A stretch of 64,000 nucleotides of DNA from Rotaria macrura (lineage: Eukaryota > Rotifera > Eurotatoria > Philodinida > Philodinidae). Positions within the stretch are counted from its first letter, which is position 1. Every line of letters begins with the position of its first letter. The stretch spans positions 1 through 64,000 of the forward strand of contig OENT01000872.1 in NCBI GenBank assembly GCA_900239685.1, in the 5' to 3' direction. This document shows positions 11,696 to 25,600 of this stretch, in pieces. Made by a program: the position numbers and the translations under genes. Under the pieces are notes generated by a model, which worked only from the letters and a program-made list of their open reading frames with translations, made no database searches and had not been told where the DNA came from.

Positions 11696-12646
11696 TTATG
11701 ATTGTTTAGCTTTTAACTCAGTTGGAATAATACATCGTGGAATTTCAACCATTTTATGCAAATTAGCAGCATGTCGTTTGTTATAAATATCCAAAACTTG
11801 TTTTTGTCGATCAGTTAATGAAATGCCACCTTTTTGTGTTTCACTCAAATCAACATAATCCATCGCCCACTCAAGTTCATCATACGTCGCTCCAATTTGA
11901 TCTTCATCTGTTCTTGTATCACCAAATAAGCCGTCTGTTGGTGGTGCCTTTATTATTTCCTGTCCAACACCTAATACGGCAGCAACAGCACGTACTTCAG
12001 ATTTCATTAGATCAGCTATAGGACTAATATCAACGCCACCATCGCCTTCAAGTAAAAGAAAGCCTTGATAAATAAAAGCAGAAGAGAACGTTTCACTTCC
12101 GAAATGTCCTACCATATTTAGTAAAAAAGCCAACACCAAAGTCTTCAACTTTATTTCCAGTGCCAGCAACTAGATATCCTTTTATGGAAGCAAAATAATA
12201 TAGATTAACCTTAACACAAAATAAAAGAGAACTCAATACGTTAGGAATCAAATTATGAAAGTAGACAGTTTTACCATTCGTAAACGTGATCTCACATTGG
12301 CTAATGCAAGTTCTGTATTCGAATTAGCTTCGTCAACTTCACTTTTTTTAACTGTCTTTTCAAATGTTTCAAACACGTCCGTTAAATTAACTTCACCACC
12401 AGTTACATTCGAAAACGTTGATGTCAACCAATTAATATGCGCCCGACTTCGTTGTATTTCACTTGATGATTGTCGAATTGGCATTTCGAGCACAAGCACA
12501 GGTAAACCAGTACGAGCACATAAGGTCGATACAACAGCTGAATCGATTCCACCTGATATTCCAACAACGAAACCTTTCGCATGGCTGATTTTTTGATAAT
12601 CATGTAACCAATTTATTATATGTTCAATGACTCGTTCTATTTGCAT
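11696..12646 (-). CDS. nadE: NH3-dependent NAD synthetase, bacterial NadE type
   Basis: Converts nicotinic acid adenine dinucleotide to NAD with ATP and ammonia, presumably in the cytosol. Three exons, 12646-12275, 12209-12113 and 12045-11696, join in frame to give 272 residues, the normal length of stand-alone NadE. Introns are 65 and 67 bp with GT/AG ends. The ATP-pyrophosphatase P-loop SGGIDSAV lies at about residues 36-43. The motifs GTGNK and KYGDGGVDISP are formed across the splice junctions. PPTDGLFGDTRTDE follows. There is no glutamine-amidotransferase (nitrilase) domain, unlike animal NADSYN1. ATG 12646 was chosen because it matches the family start; the open frame continues a few codons upstream only with a TTG. 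The type and length suggest acquisition from bacteria followed by intron gain. Confidence 0.9.
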
Positions 12647-13670
12647 CGTAATTAGATCTGAAAATCGATGCAACTAATAAAGAATTCGACAGAGTACAAA
12701 CAATATAAAACATTAATATACATATATTTATTAACACTCAATCGTACAGTTAGTTCGTTTTCTTTTTTCATAGTTCGTTGTTAGATATTCTTAGTTATAT
12801 AGATCAAAAAAACATTTCATGAGTTCATTTATCACAGGAAGTAATGTAACGAACGAATCAACAGTAGAACACATGAATAACTCTCAGTGACTAGGCAAGA
12901 AAATTAAAATGAGATCGATAGTTGTTTTAACATTCAAGTTCAATGTAATCGATCATGCGCTCTCGATCCTAAAAGAAAAGACAATAATACATTTATTTTT
13001 TTAATGAATTGAAAATTAGCTGTTTACGTGCATTTGTCGATCGCTTTAAGATTGACAAGTGAAAGCAGGCTAGTGAATAGCAGCGCCTTTTTTTTATTAT
13101 AAAAATGTATTCATTTCCAACAAAACACACACAATCAGCACCACTACTCCAATGAAAAGAGAAGAAAAACCAAATGACTTGAAGTAACAACAAAAATCAA
13201 CACTGGGTACACCGGGGGAAAAAAACTTTCATACTATTGCACAACGAATAAAAGGAATAGTTACAAAATTCAAGCAATAGCAAAAGAAGCAGCTAAGCAT
13301 CGAAAGATTTATTTATATTGTGAGCGCTAAGGCATAAGTGCAGAAAAACTTTTGAGTCATCGAACTGTTTCAAAGAGTTCACCGAGTTCTTAAAATTTGT
13401 TTTTTTTTCGAGGAAAAAGACAGAAAAAGAAAGTGTCGTCTTAGATTCAAATTTACTTCAAAAATAAAAGATTTCTTTCGAAAAATATCTATTATCACAG
13501 AAGAAAAATCGCTGTATGAGAATATACGCGATAGAAAAAATGAAAACAACTTATTTCCTCGTTGTAGATACTCGTAGTTTTATGATGAACTATCTCAGTT
13601 AAAATGAATCAATTAGATCATTAAGATAGTGTCAGCAACAGTTCAATGACTCCTGTGTAAACTAATTATA
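12647..13670. other. Intergenic region between ABCA 3' end and nadE
   Basis: About 1 kb separating two minus-strand genes. It should contain the ABCA 3' untranslated region and the nadE promoter. There is a homopolymer-rich stretch around 13390-13440. No gene or repeat was recognised. Confidence 0.6.
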
Positions 13671-16600
13671 TCACAACTTCGAACAATCCAAAACTTCAAG
13701 AGAACTCGTATTTATGTTACATTTGCAAGCAATAGTTGTCTGTATTTTTTCCAGACTTACATTATCATTATTATCATTATTATTCTTTCTTGATTTTGTT
13801 ACCACAAATGATCCATCATCAAATGTGTCGTCAAGAATGTCACCAAAATTTTCTTGCCGTCGTCTAGATGTTTTCTTTGTTTGTTGCGATGCATCATATT
13901 GATCACGTACAAAATTAACAAACACATTGTCAAGTGTATTCTGTGACACACTATAATCAGTAATACGTTCATTAATTAACAAATGTTCGAGCTTAGAAAA
14001 CATATCTTTTAATGACACGAATTGCTCGGCTATTTCATATTGTAATATGTTTATATGGCGTTCTTTCAAAATAAAATTCGATGAGAAACAATCGGTAATT
14101 GTCTGATCTAATTCTGAAGTCGACGGAGATTTTAAACGAATTTTTATTGTGTAACCATCACCAAAACGGTTTTTCAAGTGTTGTGTTGAACCGAGACAAC
14201 GGAAACAACCATTTACCATGATTGCAATCGATGAACAAAGAACTTCGCATTCTTCCATACTGAAAAGAATATTTTATTTTATTTAATTTAAAAATTAACT
14301 CGTTCAATTATCAATGTCAACATGAGAAAAACTGTGAAGTTGAATAGTAACGATTGAAACTATTGAAATAATATGCTGTTTTTTATTGTTATTATTTAGT
14401 TCAAGACGTCTATTCGATGAGGTCTAGTTTTGGATACATGATTTACTCACGAGTTTAAGTCATCGTCAAAAATTTGAAAACTAGAACCTAGTATGTATAT
14501 TAAAACGAGATGCTATTCATTAATGCCCGAGAGTCATTTATCCGTAACGATTAGATAAAGGGTAGCAATATGTTTGTCCGATTAAATTCCCTACTCTCGA
14601 GCATTTCGTTTAAATGATGTTTCTAAAACTATAATAGAAAATCATGCAGTTAATTTGTCAGTTGATAGAAAAGAACTGATATTTTTTTTTCTACCAGTTA
14701 AACTGTTGTGCAAATCATCGTATTGATTCAAACAACAAGCAATTACTTATCAAATTTCTACGGAATCTCACGGACGTTTGTTTGGGAGTTCGATTGAAAA
14801 ACGCAAAGTTTATTTTTTCTATGTAATGCAAATATATTTGACTGAATGTAAAAAATTTGTGATCTGTTGCTGGTTGTAATATGTTATTTGTTAGATTAAT
14901 GATAATGCGAATTGAGTTTAGTTTTTTTTGTGACATAATAGTAGCATGCACTGCTGAAATGGCTAGGGATATACATTGGCACGAAACTACTAGCTGACTT
15001 CTTACACAATGTAACTAATTCTAGTCGAAAATCATCATAGATAGTGATGAACATTGCTAGAAAATGGCGAGCAACATTACAAGTATATATAGGGAACCAA
15101 TGAGCTTTTAGTCATGGGAAAACTTTAACCACTTCTCTTGATCAATAAAATATATGGTTTTAAAATTTGACTAATGTGGATGCAAAGTGAAGAAAGCCGT
15201 GAGTCTAGCCTTCTAGTATCGTCAATGGTGAAGAAATATTTCTCTATCACATAACGAGAGAGATGCATTTAATTCATGAATAATGGCTGCATAAGTATAT
15301 TGAACTACTCGATAATCATATAGTTGGAAGAACACGTAAGTCATATGGTCCGAAATAGAAAAACAAATATTCGTCTAATTAACAATTACAATCGTATATT
15401 GTTTTCATATTTTTATCTTCCCGAAATTGTATTTTAGATAAGTGTTCGAAAAAGTACACCGAAAGTTGTTTCTTCATGGATGAATATAAGACAAGTCATC
15501 GAATTAATATTTGTCCATGTAGATGAACTTAAAAAGATGCGGTTAAACCTGTGACATTTCATTGTGTTCATCGATTCATTGACACTCGCATCCAGGAATA
15601 AAACTTTTATGTCTGCCAAAACGAGCAAGTATTCGAAAATATCCACTCAGAAGACTAATTTATATTTCATCGACTATTTCAAGAATAATTTTGTTGGCCA
15701 TCCATTTCGAAATAATCGACGTCGTACTCCCCTATTTCCAATTTCTATGTGGAATTATTTCTTTCAATTTATGCAACAACCATCTCGAACAAATAATTCA
15801 TTCTAAGGTTTGCACAGAGAAATTCAAATCGTACGAATCCTTATTTATATTCGTGATCAAACTGATCGTATATTCTGTTGAATATTCGTTAAAAAAAACC
15901 ATGAATCTTTCAAAGACTTAAAAATCGAGGGGCATGTGAACTCGATCACGGCCGATCAGTTGCAAGCTGATATTGCTACATTAAAAAAACGAGCGAAATA
16001 TGAACTTGTGGATGAGCAATTACAATTATACTAGTTTTGTCTTTTCCTTTGATACCAAGAGAATTGTATTCGATGTGAGCAAGAGCCAAAGAGGAAAAAG
16101 CAAACTTCTATAGTTCAGAAGTACGTAAGAAGTAGATCTTTTTTTCATCGGATTTGTACCCCATACAACAGAATATACGTGTTCTGTTATTGAGAATTCC
16201 CACTTTCGGAGCATTGTGATTCTGCTACTGAGAATTTCCAACGGTAGAAAGTTTTGTTCTTTTTTTAGAATCACAAGTACCGAGAAGCATCAAGAAGTAC
16301 CAGGAAGTATTAAGAAGTACAGAAATCGGCTTTTCCCACCTTGGCAAGAGTTCTGTTGAATTTTTTATCAATTTTCCTGTAAATCAATCTGACCTGTCGT
16401 GTCAATGTTGGAAAACGATTTTTGTTTGGAACTATTTTTCAAAGAATTTTACCTATGTGAAGTAAGTATAATTGATTTTCCTTCTTTAACTAAACGTCTA
16501 ATAACATTCCATAAGAATCTTCTCGACGACGGATCCATTCCACTAGTAGGTTCATCAAGAAATACAACCGATGGATCGCCAACAAGTGCCATAGCTGTCG

Positions 16601-19600
16601 ATAATTTTCTTCGATTTCCTAGTGATAATTTTCCAACAGGTATATTCAAATATTCACAAAGATCTAAGCGTTGCAATAACTGTTGAACATGTTGATATTC
16701 ATCTTGCCAATAAATGCCTCTTAAACGTGCCATTAACAGCATATGTTCAACAGGTGTTAATTCATCGAAAAGTGCATCGAATTGTGGACAGTAGCCGATA
16801 TATTTGAAAACTTGTCGTTTCTCTTTCATACTATCAAAACCGTGAATTCGAGCATAGCCAGCTGTTGGATTAAGATCACCAATTAACATTCGAAATGTTG
16901 TCGTTTTCCCGGCTCCATTCACTCCACATAAACCAAAACATTCTCCGGCACGAATTCCCATGCATAAATTATTGACAGCTATTAATTTTCGACGTCGTTT
17001 TGTACGATAGGATTTCGATAGATTCGACATCACCACTATGTTATCATCAATAATCTTATTTAATACTTGTCTACGAACTTGTGCAACATCTTCATCTTCG
17101 TCTAAATGTGAAAATGGCAGCGCATCAGGAATGGTAGGAGTATAGAAAAATCCATATTCGAGTAATAATGTTAAAATCCAAAATACGCAACCACATATTG
17201 CCATTGAAACTAAATTCGATACTGTTATATCCCAAATAAATGGTGTACGAATACGATCATTTAAGCCAGTCTTCTTATAAAATGAATTGTAATAATCCTA
17301 TTCAAATCAAACAGCGGTCAATTAAAATTCTTTTTTTCAATTTTCGATTATACTAAGCATTATTTTTAATGAAAATATTGAATTCACAGGCGCAAACTCT
17401 AAATTTGCTAAAATAAAGTCTTATCGAAATCCATAGAACAATTTCAAATAATTTAACTCCAAAAACTAGCTTTTGTTTCGTTAATTTACAGCTCAATATT
17501 GAATTTATTTCATTTAGAAATAGTAGGATGCGTAAAATCCACCATCCTCCTTTAATATTCAATATCGATATCTTGCTCTTTTTCTATTCTGGAACGAAAG
17601 AATGATTCGAGTGTAACTCATCATGTTGTGTAATTATTTCTAGAATATTCATTTACATAACTCTTCCACAGACATGATCATGAAAAGCATTTCCAGAAAA
17701 CTCTTCGGATTGATTAATTTACATGATTAAGAATTAAGCGAAGTGACGAATACTTTGATTAGCTATCATTTGATAGAAGAATATTAAGAGAATCTTTAAC
17801 TTTCTCATAATGACTTAATATATCTAAGGTGTTCTTGTAGACAAAGTTTAAGGTGGAATTGTAAAAAGAGACCTTGAATGTATAATTTTCAAAACGGAAA
17901 GTTAAATAGACGAATTTGGCTAACGAGGAAACTTTATCAAGGATCAAAAAGAACGTTTCTTCAAATAGAATGCACTTTTAATCAGTACCATGAAATAGTA
18001 GAATATTCTTACATACTTAGATTAGAAGTTTCGAGCGTTCTTTGACGAGCTATCATAATTATATTCACGTCATGCGTAAGATCAGTATTTCACTTTCTGA
18101 GTTGAAATTTAGTGCGAACAGTGTTTATAATACGATCAATCTAGTAATCGAAAAACATGTCCCCGATTGTTGTTGACAACTGCAGTAAAACTTCTACATC
18201 TTCAAAAAAACGAACTTATGCAACATCTGTAAACATTCTATCTCTTTTTCTACTTCTCATAAAAAGAACATGATACTTGTATACAAGTATGACAAGAAAT
18301 TACTTCTTTAGAATAATCATAACTACCCGATATCTGTATAGGTGACAAAAATTTTCTCGATCGAGGAATGATTAATTCTTTTACACCAATACTTTTCTTT
18401 TCTCATCAGTGTTACAATAATAGATAGCAACTAAATAAACTTACATTATAGGCAATATCGATTAAACCTCGTCCCAAACAATAATTTGGAAAAATTTTAA
18501 AAACTTTCTTCACTGTACGCGTAATAATACTTAATGTTGATGTTGCTGGACTGCCAAGTGCAAAGATTTCAAGAAAAAACGATGTATATATACATGTAAT
18601 ACCACTGAATAGATTAATAACAATTAAAAATATATAAGCATTACTTGGTTCACTAAATCGAAAACTGAATGGATACATCACAGGAATGATTGACCAGCCA
18701 TACATGAGAAATAAACTGATGACGGCAAGAAAATTTTCTCCTTCAACATAAGCAGGAACATTAAATAAACGTAATATGACTATCACACACGTGGCAGGTA
18801 AAAGATAATTCAAAAGATCCCAAACGAAATTCGTTGACCAATAAACTAATGGACAAAGACCATTTATATATTGAATATGTTTAGATTTTGTAGCACGTTC
18901 ATAAACAAGAAATAATGTAAACGATGCAGGTACGAACGACATCGCTACGATTATAAAAATTGAAATAACAACATCAGATCCTTGTAATATGAATTCTGTT
19001 GATAGCATATTATTTGTTTCATTCATTGGATCTAAATTCGTTTGAAAATCAACATTAGCCTAACTACGGACAATATTGTTCTAGTTATTATTTGTATAAA
19101 GAAAGCTACTTTTTCATTTATTTTCCACACATGAAATACTGTTCATATGTAAATGTTATTTTTTAAAAGAAAGATATTGATTAGTTTCATTCAGGACGTT
19201 GAATTAGAGTGCGATTCGATTCCTATGAGTGTTTCAAGGAACATTCTGTGTCAATGAAATTTTCGTTCCATTACTTAGCCATATTTTCAGCAATCTTCAT
19301 TTGTCGAACAAGAGAAAAATTCAACGGAAACAAAAACATAATGAAATTTTTGAAAAATTAGTGCGATTGATGAAAACCTATCGATAATTTGTGATGAAAA
19401 TCTAATGACTAATAATCCGATTCGTAAATTTTCCGTGATGCGCTATCGAGAAAAAGGTGTCGTTACCGATCAGAAACTGTCCGTATATGTTGTCGCCTTG
19501 AAAATAAAGAACGTGCATTCCACGACGTAATACTGTGACGGTTTCGATCAAGTCCATCATATGAATAATGTTTAACACTCCAACCGTAGTTATTTGTATC

Positions 19601-22600
19601 TTAGACATTTTTTCTCCTTGCTGTTCCTATGATATCCTTCTTCTTTATTCTTTTCCGTCATACTCTTACGTTCTCTCTTATGGTTGCCTTTATAAACGTA
19701 TGTTTTCTATGTAATCAATACGATTGATGATGTGAAAAAATCAAATGAAGCTTAACATCATCAACGGAAGCGACTCGTCTGTCAGAAATCGTCGCAAGTA
19801 CTTAGTTCTTGAGAAATATGTTATAACTAAACGTAAAGGAGGTTGGTTTCTCATATGAAGAAGTGTGCGTCGACCCGACAGTCATGAGGGATTCGAATTA
19901 ATTTCTATAGAAAATTTTTCGCAATTGATTCAACTGTTCAAGGTGTTACATAATAAAAATTCCTCATTCTTTATTTGTCATAATTTTTTGAAATAATTAA
20001 AGAAAACGTATTGTCAGTAAAATTCCCAAGTAAAGATTCTAAATGCACAGCTAGAAAAAACAAACAACTGTTTGAAGTGATGAATATGTGAGGAAGGTGA
20101 ATATCTGAAGCTTTAAATCATTGTTTAAGATTGAAAATTTCAATTCTTTTTATAATAATCACATGTGAAATAGTAGAATCCTTCACTTTAAGAAGAATGA
20201 AAGGTATAAGAACAAATTTCTCATGTATACAACGTTAAGACAAAAATTTGATAAATCCTATGAAGACTTACGATTAATAGTAGTTATTCCGTAGGCAGAA
20301 GGAAGGCCTTTTTCAAATGGTAGATTAGCTCGAAGAATAGCATTCGACATAATATTAACATACAATGGTAAACTATGATAGCCTTTGTGATTCGTAAATA
20401 TTCTTGCAATATTTTTCACAGCTAATTTATGTAAAACTTGATTGTCGTTCTCAGTTGGATAATCATCTGGAACATAGTCTTGTACTAAACCAAACGATAA
20501 GCCTCCATAACGATCTAAATGATGATTATCTGTTGTATATAGATAATAGAGAATTTCATTTTCTTCTTTCGTTATATTCAACATTCTATCATTGGTCACT
20601 AAACAGTATGATGCTAGTGTGGGAAATTCTGAACATATAAATCTTGATTGACTTGTTGAACATTGACAAGGAGAATAGTATTTATTTAAAGTAGCAATGT
20701 CTGGCTGATAACTTCGATTGAAATATGTTTGATTATTTTCGAACATTTTGAACCAATTAATATCATCTGATAAATAATTTTGAAAATCTTTCTGATAAAC
20801 TTTATCACATGATAAACCGGTTAAACTTTCAAATGTTAACGTTGTCTCATTCATATATGGATTCTTAAGTAAACACGTTGAACCGATGCCTGATGGATAT
20901 TGAATTGTTGCAGACAAATCATATGGATTTGCATTGAGTCGCGATGTTTGAGATAGATTTTTTAATTTATAATCATTTAAACCAGATACAGGTGTATATA
21001 AATAATTTAAATTTGAAAACATTGCTGTCGATAATGTTAATGGTGGTAGATCAGCAAAACCTGGTGCAGTTAATGCGACAGTCATTGCAACAGTTATGAA
21101 GAATGCAGGCAGTAAAATTTGCGTTACTAAACCACGCATATTACGATAATTGAATATGAAACGTTTTATAATTATTGATAAGGCTTGTTTAGCATAGCGA
21201 CGTGTTCCTGTTACACGATCTTGATGAGCATCTATACAGAGAGAACGTATCAATAGTTTTTAAGGCATTAAAACGAAGTTTCAACTATTTTTCATACTTA
21301 ATTTTGGTATCGTTGAATCGCTAGATGGAAAGAAAAATATTCATTAATACATTAATTTTGAATAAAATTAAACTTACGCTGTTGACGAGGTTTCCGTTGA
21401 ACTATCACGTCGTTCACTATTATTGAATTGAGCTTCAATGGTAGCTGCATTCGGTGATTTCCTATATTGTTCTGTAACTTTGAGAAAGACTTCTTCCAAT
21501 GAAACATCTTGTAAGCCATAGCCAGCTATTGACAGTGATTCTTTGCGGGAATCAAGTATTGAAAAAAATTCTGGAAATGACCGACGGCTTTTCAATGGCA
21601 GAACATATTGAAGTTCCCTTGAAAAACGAACACATTAGTTTTTGACAAAGTCGAATGCAATTGTTCTGTCGACTTACGTTCTTGTTTCTTCTTTAAGATA
21701 TGCATTTGGTATACATTGGACTATAGTCGATGTAACTTCATCTTTTGACATTAACCAAGGATCTAGACGGAGAAATTGAATATTTCAATAGGTCACAAAT
21801 GTCGTTCGAATTTTGTCCCATAAGTCGTCATTCTAAGTTTTATTCCATGAATTATTGATAAAACTCATACGACCTAGTAGCATCCATGTCTAACGACAGG
21901 CATTTCTTAGCAACCTATCTTTTAATCATGAGACTACTATAATCTTTGAAGAATATTTTATGATTGACTTTAGATTATTTTTTGACTTGAATGATCGAAC
22001 CTATCGTTAGTACTCTATGATGAGATATGTAGTATTCGAAACCTGCTATTATATTGATACTAATCATGATTTATCAAATCAATAGTTGACAGGAGGACAT
22101 AATTCATAGAAGTTACTATTTCAAAATGAGAAACAAATTGCAGTACAAAACAGAGATCTCAGAAATTAATCCTTCAAGTTTCATAGTAAGAACAATGTTA
22201 GAGCCATCTTCTCTCTTTCTCTCCCCGTCTCATACGTACATATATCCTGAGGTTAATTCAAGTGATATCGGTTATGAGTAACCTTTCATAATGCGTACAT
22301 TGTCGTTGAATAGAGATAATTTATAAAAGAATGTATATTTCCGTGCTACAACCAGTCGAAGTAAATCAATGACATTCGAAAGTTCGCTAAGTATCGTGTA
22401 AACGAAACGAAACTCATATTCATGAACGATTGAAGCTCTTTCGGCGAGTTAGGATACAATCAATATTATATTAATGATCTCTATTTCAACGAACTACTTC
22501 ACCCATGATAAAAAAACCACGTTGCCTACAGCTTTGTTCAACAAGACATTATCCAGAGATTGGCAGTTTTGTTGAAAAACTACTACACCATTTCTTTTTC

Positions 22601-25600
22601 ATTTTAGCATATAGACTAACTACGTTTTGTAAAAGATGGTATCACTTCTAAAACGATCACAGTAGACTGTTGGCAGTACATGCTACTCTATATAACACAG
22701 TCTAGTCAAGTTTCGAACGATAGAGACTTTTTAGAACGTTTCAATTGAATTTCTACCTTTTTTGATTAATGTTAAAATGTAACCTTCCCCAAACGTTGTT
22801 TTAAGAAACAATGATGTTCCACAGCATTTCAATTGCCCATCTAATTAAGAATATAATATTATAAAAATGAAAAAAAACAACAATAGAATTTTTTCCGACG
22901 AAAAAAGAATTATTACTTGAAATAATAGCGATTCTATCTCCCAAAACATCAGCCTCATCCATATGATGACTACTTAACAAAATCGTTCGCCCTCGTTTTA
23001 GTTTCAATAATAATTCCCATATTGCACGTCTTGCATATGGATCCACGCCAGCTGTTGGTTCATCAAGAATGATTGTTTTTGCATCACCAACAAAAGCCCT
23101 TTTTGACAACAATGCAGATGAGAAAAATTCAAACTCGAATAGAAAAACAAGTTCGACATACATTGCAACAGACAGTTTTCTTTTCATACCACCAGATAAT
23201 GTCGAAACTGTTGCATTACGTTTGGAAGTTAAACCAACATCATACAACATGCTAAATTATGAAACAACATCACACAATGTTCTTGTTCATTCGCATCAAA
23301 ACCAGAGTTCATTTTACTTTTCAATCATATTTTTCATTTCCTTGCTTTGAACTTGTTTTAATTTCGAGAAAAATAGTAGATGTTCTTCAACTGTGAGTTT
23401 TTCAAATAAAACATTCTATTAATCGTAAATTAACAAATATGAACATATAGTATCGACCGAATAGAAAGAAGAAACAAAGATCTTTTCTCCTTCTTACATG
23501 TTGAGGACACCATCCTAGATTTTTACGTATTTTATCCATATCAATATTGATATCTTGATCATAGATCGTTGCAGTTCCAGATGTAGCTGGCATCAGACCA
23601 GTTAAAATAGACCTGAATATGAATTTCTTTGTTTTTCTCTTCTTCTGACGGTGATTATTTACAAGACTTACATCGTTGTTGTTTTTCCAGCTCCATTATG
23701 TCCAAGAAATGAAAGTATTTCACCTTCGTATAGATGCAAAGATAAATTTTGTACAGCAAATTTTTTTTTATCGAACACTTTCGTTAAATTAATTAAACGA
23801 ACACCGATTACTTGATCATTTAAATGTTCATCATGTTCGAAATAATCTAAAACAAATTTCGAAATAGGAATATTCGATTGTTCAACTTTTGCCAGACAAG
23901 GCAACTCGACGGTAGTTTTAAGCATAACTCAGAATTCTTTCAAGTTATACTGAAAATGAAAATTCGAGTTTCAATTTGCAATTTTTTACAAACCGACACT
24001 GTAATAAAGTTAGTCGATTGTAGAAGTGTCAAGCACTTCCACACAGATGATGCAGATATTTGATCTGAATTTGTTTTTTTTTTTTGGATTTACATGTTGA
24101 AATTTCTTATAATCACAAATTTGAAGTCGAAACTAAATTTGTTTATAATGATATGAGAAAAAAGTCATAGTTTCCGTGGCGACAAGTGTCAGTGTATAAT
24201 CTCAATGTTTGAAAAACCGATGGATTGGACAAGAAAGTGTCACTTAATCAATATTATTACGGATGAAAAGCAATTTGATGTTTGTAGATATTTTCTCATA
24301 AGATTTATGTAAATTACTTTTCTACTAGAACTCCACAATTAAAGAATCTGTTTCTGTACGTCGTCTTTTCATTAAAAGTTGATAAACAAAACTAAAAATT
24401 GAACTCGCCATACCTTGATTTCTATTAGAATCATTGTTTATGGGATTTAATGACGAAGTTGACCAATGAAATTGATAAGATCTACTATGTTTTCTATGTG
24501 TGATCCATTGAAATAAATTTATGCTTTTTAATTTTTTTATCCAATCAGGTTCAACGCATGTTTCTCCCGTCCAATAACTGATCGTAAATGGAAAATACCA
24601 TTTTTTTGGTATTCCATACGTACCTAAATTTAAATTGATTCATCTGTTCACAAAAAAAAGAATCTTTGCGCACTACCTGGATAAACATTTTCTATATACC
24701 ACACAAGAACAAGATGAATCCAAGTGTCCAATAGCATGAAAAGAACAGTTTCAAAACAAGTAAAACAATCACCTTCCACTGGACTAAATCGAATATTATT
24801 AAATTGAATACCTGTACCAATATTTTCATAGAAGGCTATGTATTTCGCTCCCATACCAAAAGCACTGGTAGAAAACAGTGACTAATGAAAAAGAAAAAGA
24901 AAAGAAGTATAACATTGCTTTTCATTGTCTTCAAACATACCGATAACATTTTTGCCCACTTCGGTATTGTGTCTTGGGCTAAATCTTCTCTAATTGATAT
25001 ATACATACAAGGTACATATGTTAATAAATAAATGATTCCGGAACAAGCAGCCGCTATTTTAGCTTTCGAATAAAAGACACTGACAAGAAATCTAAATAAG
25101 AATTCAATGGAACCGAATGAAAACACAGAAACATTCGTACACATACGCAAGACTTATTGTTGAAAGAGCATATATTTCGAATATCATAAATATTAAAAAA
25201 GGATTTGAATGCATGAGAACTTTTCCATAATGTAGAATAACTGTTACAGCTACCATAACAAGAGTTGTCTGACTAAATATTGTTATAAACCATGCAACCC
25301 AATGAACGCCATTACTTAGGCCCATGATTTTCATGACTTCTTTCAATCGGACTTCTTTTTCATAAACTATGCTTTGTGTTAACATTGCAAACGCGTATAC
25401 CCATGATATTGTTAGGCATAATGGTAGAGCATGTTGAATCATTTGCAGGAAACTAAACAGTTGTTTTATTATTAAAATTAATTATAATAGACGATAATAG
25501 ATCGTCAATCATAACTTACTTGTCATAAGTGTAACATGGATAACTCATTTCTTGAAAAAATAAACCAGGTTCAATTACTGATCGACCCACTTGTGTATCA

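Noticed and set aside
12255..12596. Plus-strand open frame of 113 codons opposite nadE exon 1
   Set aside because: It is the antisense shadow of the NAD synthetase exon, whose motifs and splice sites are clear on the minus strand.
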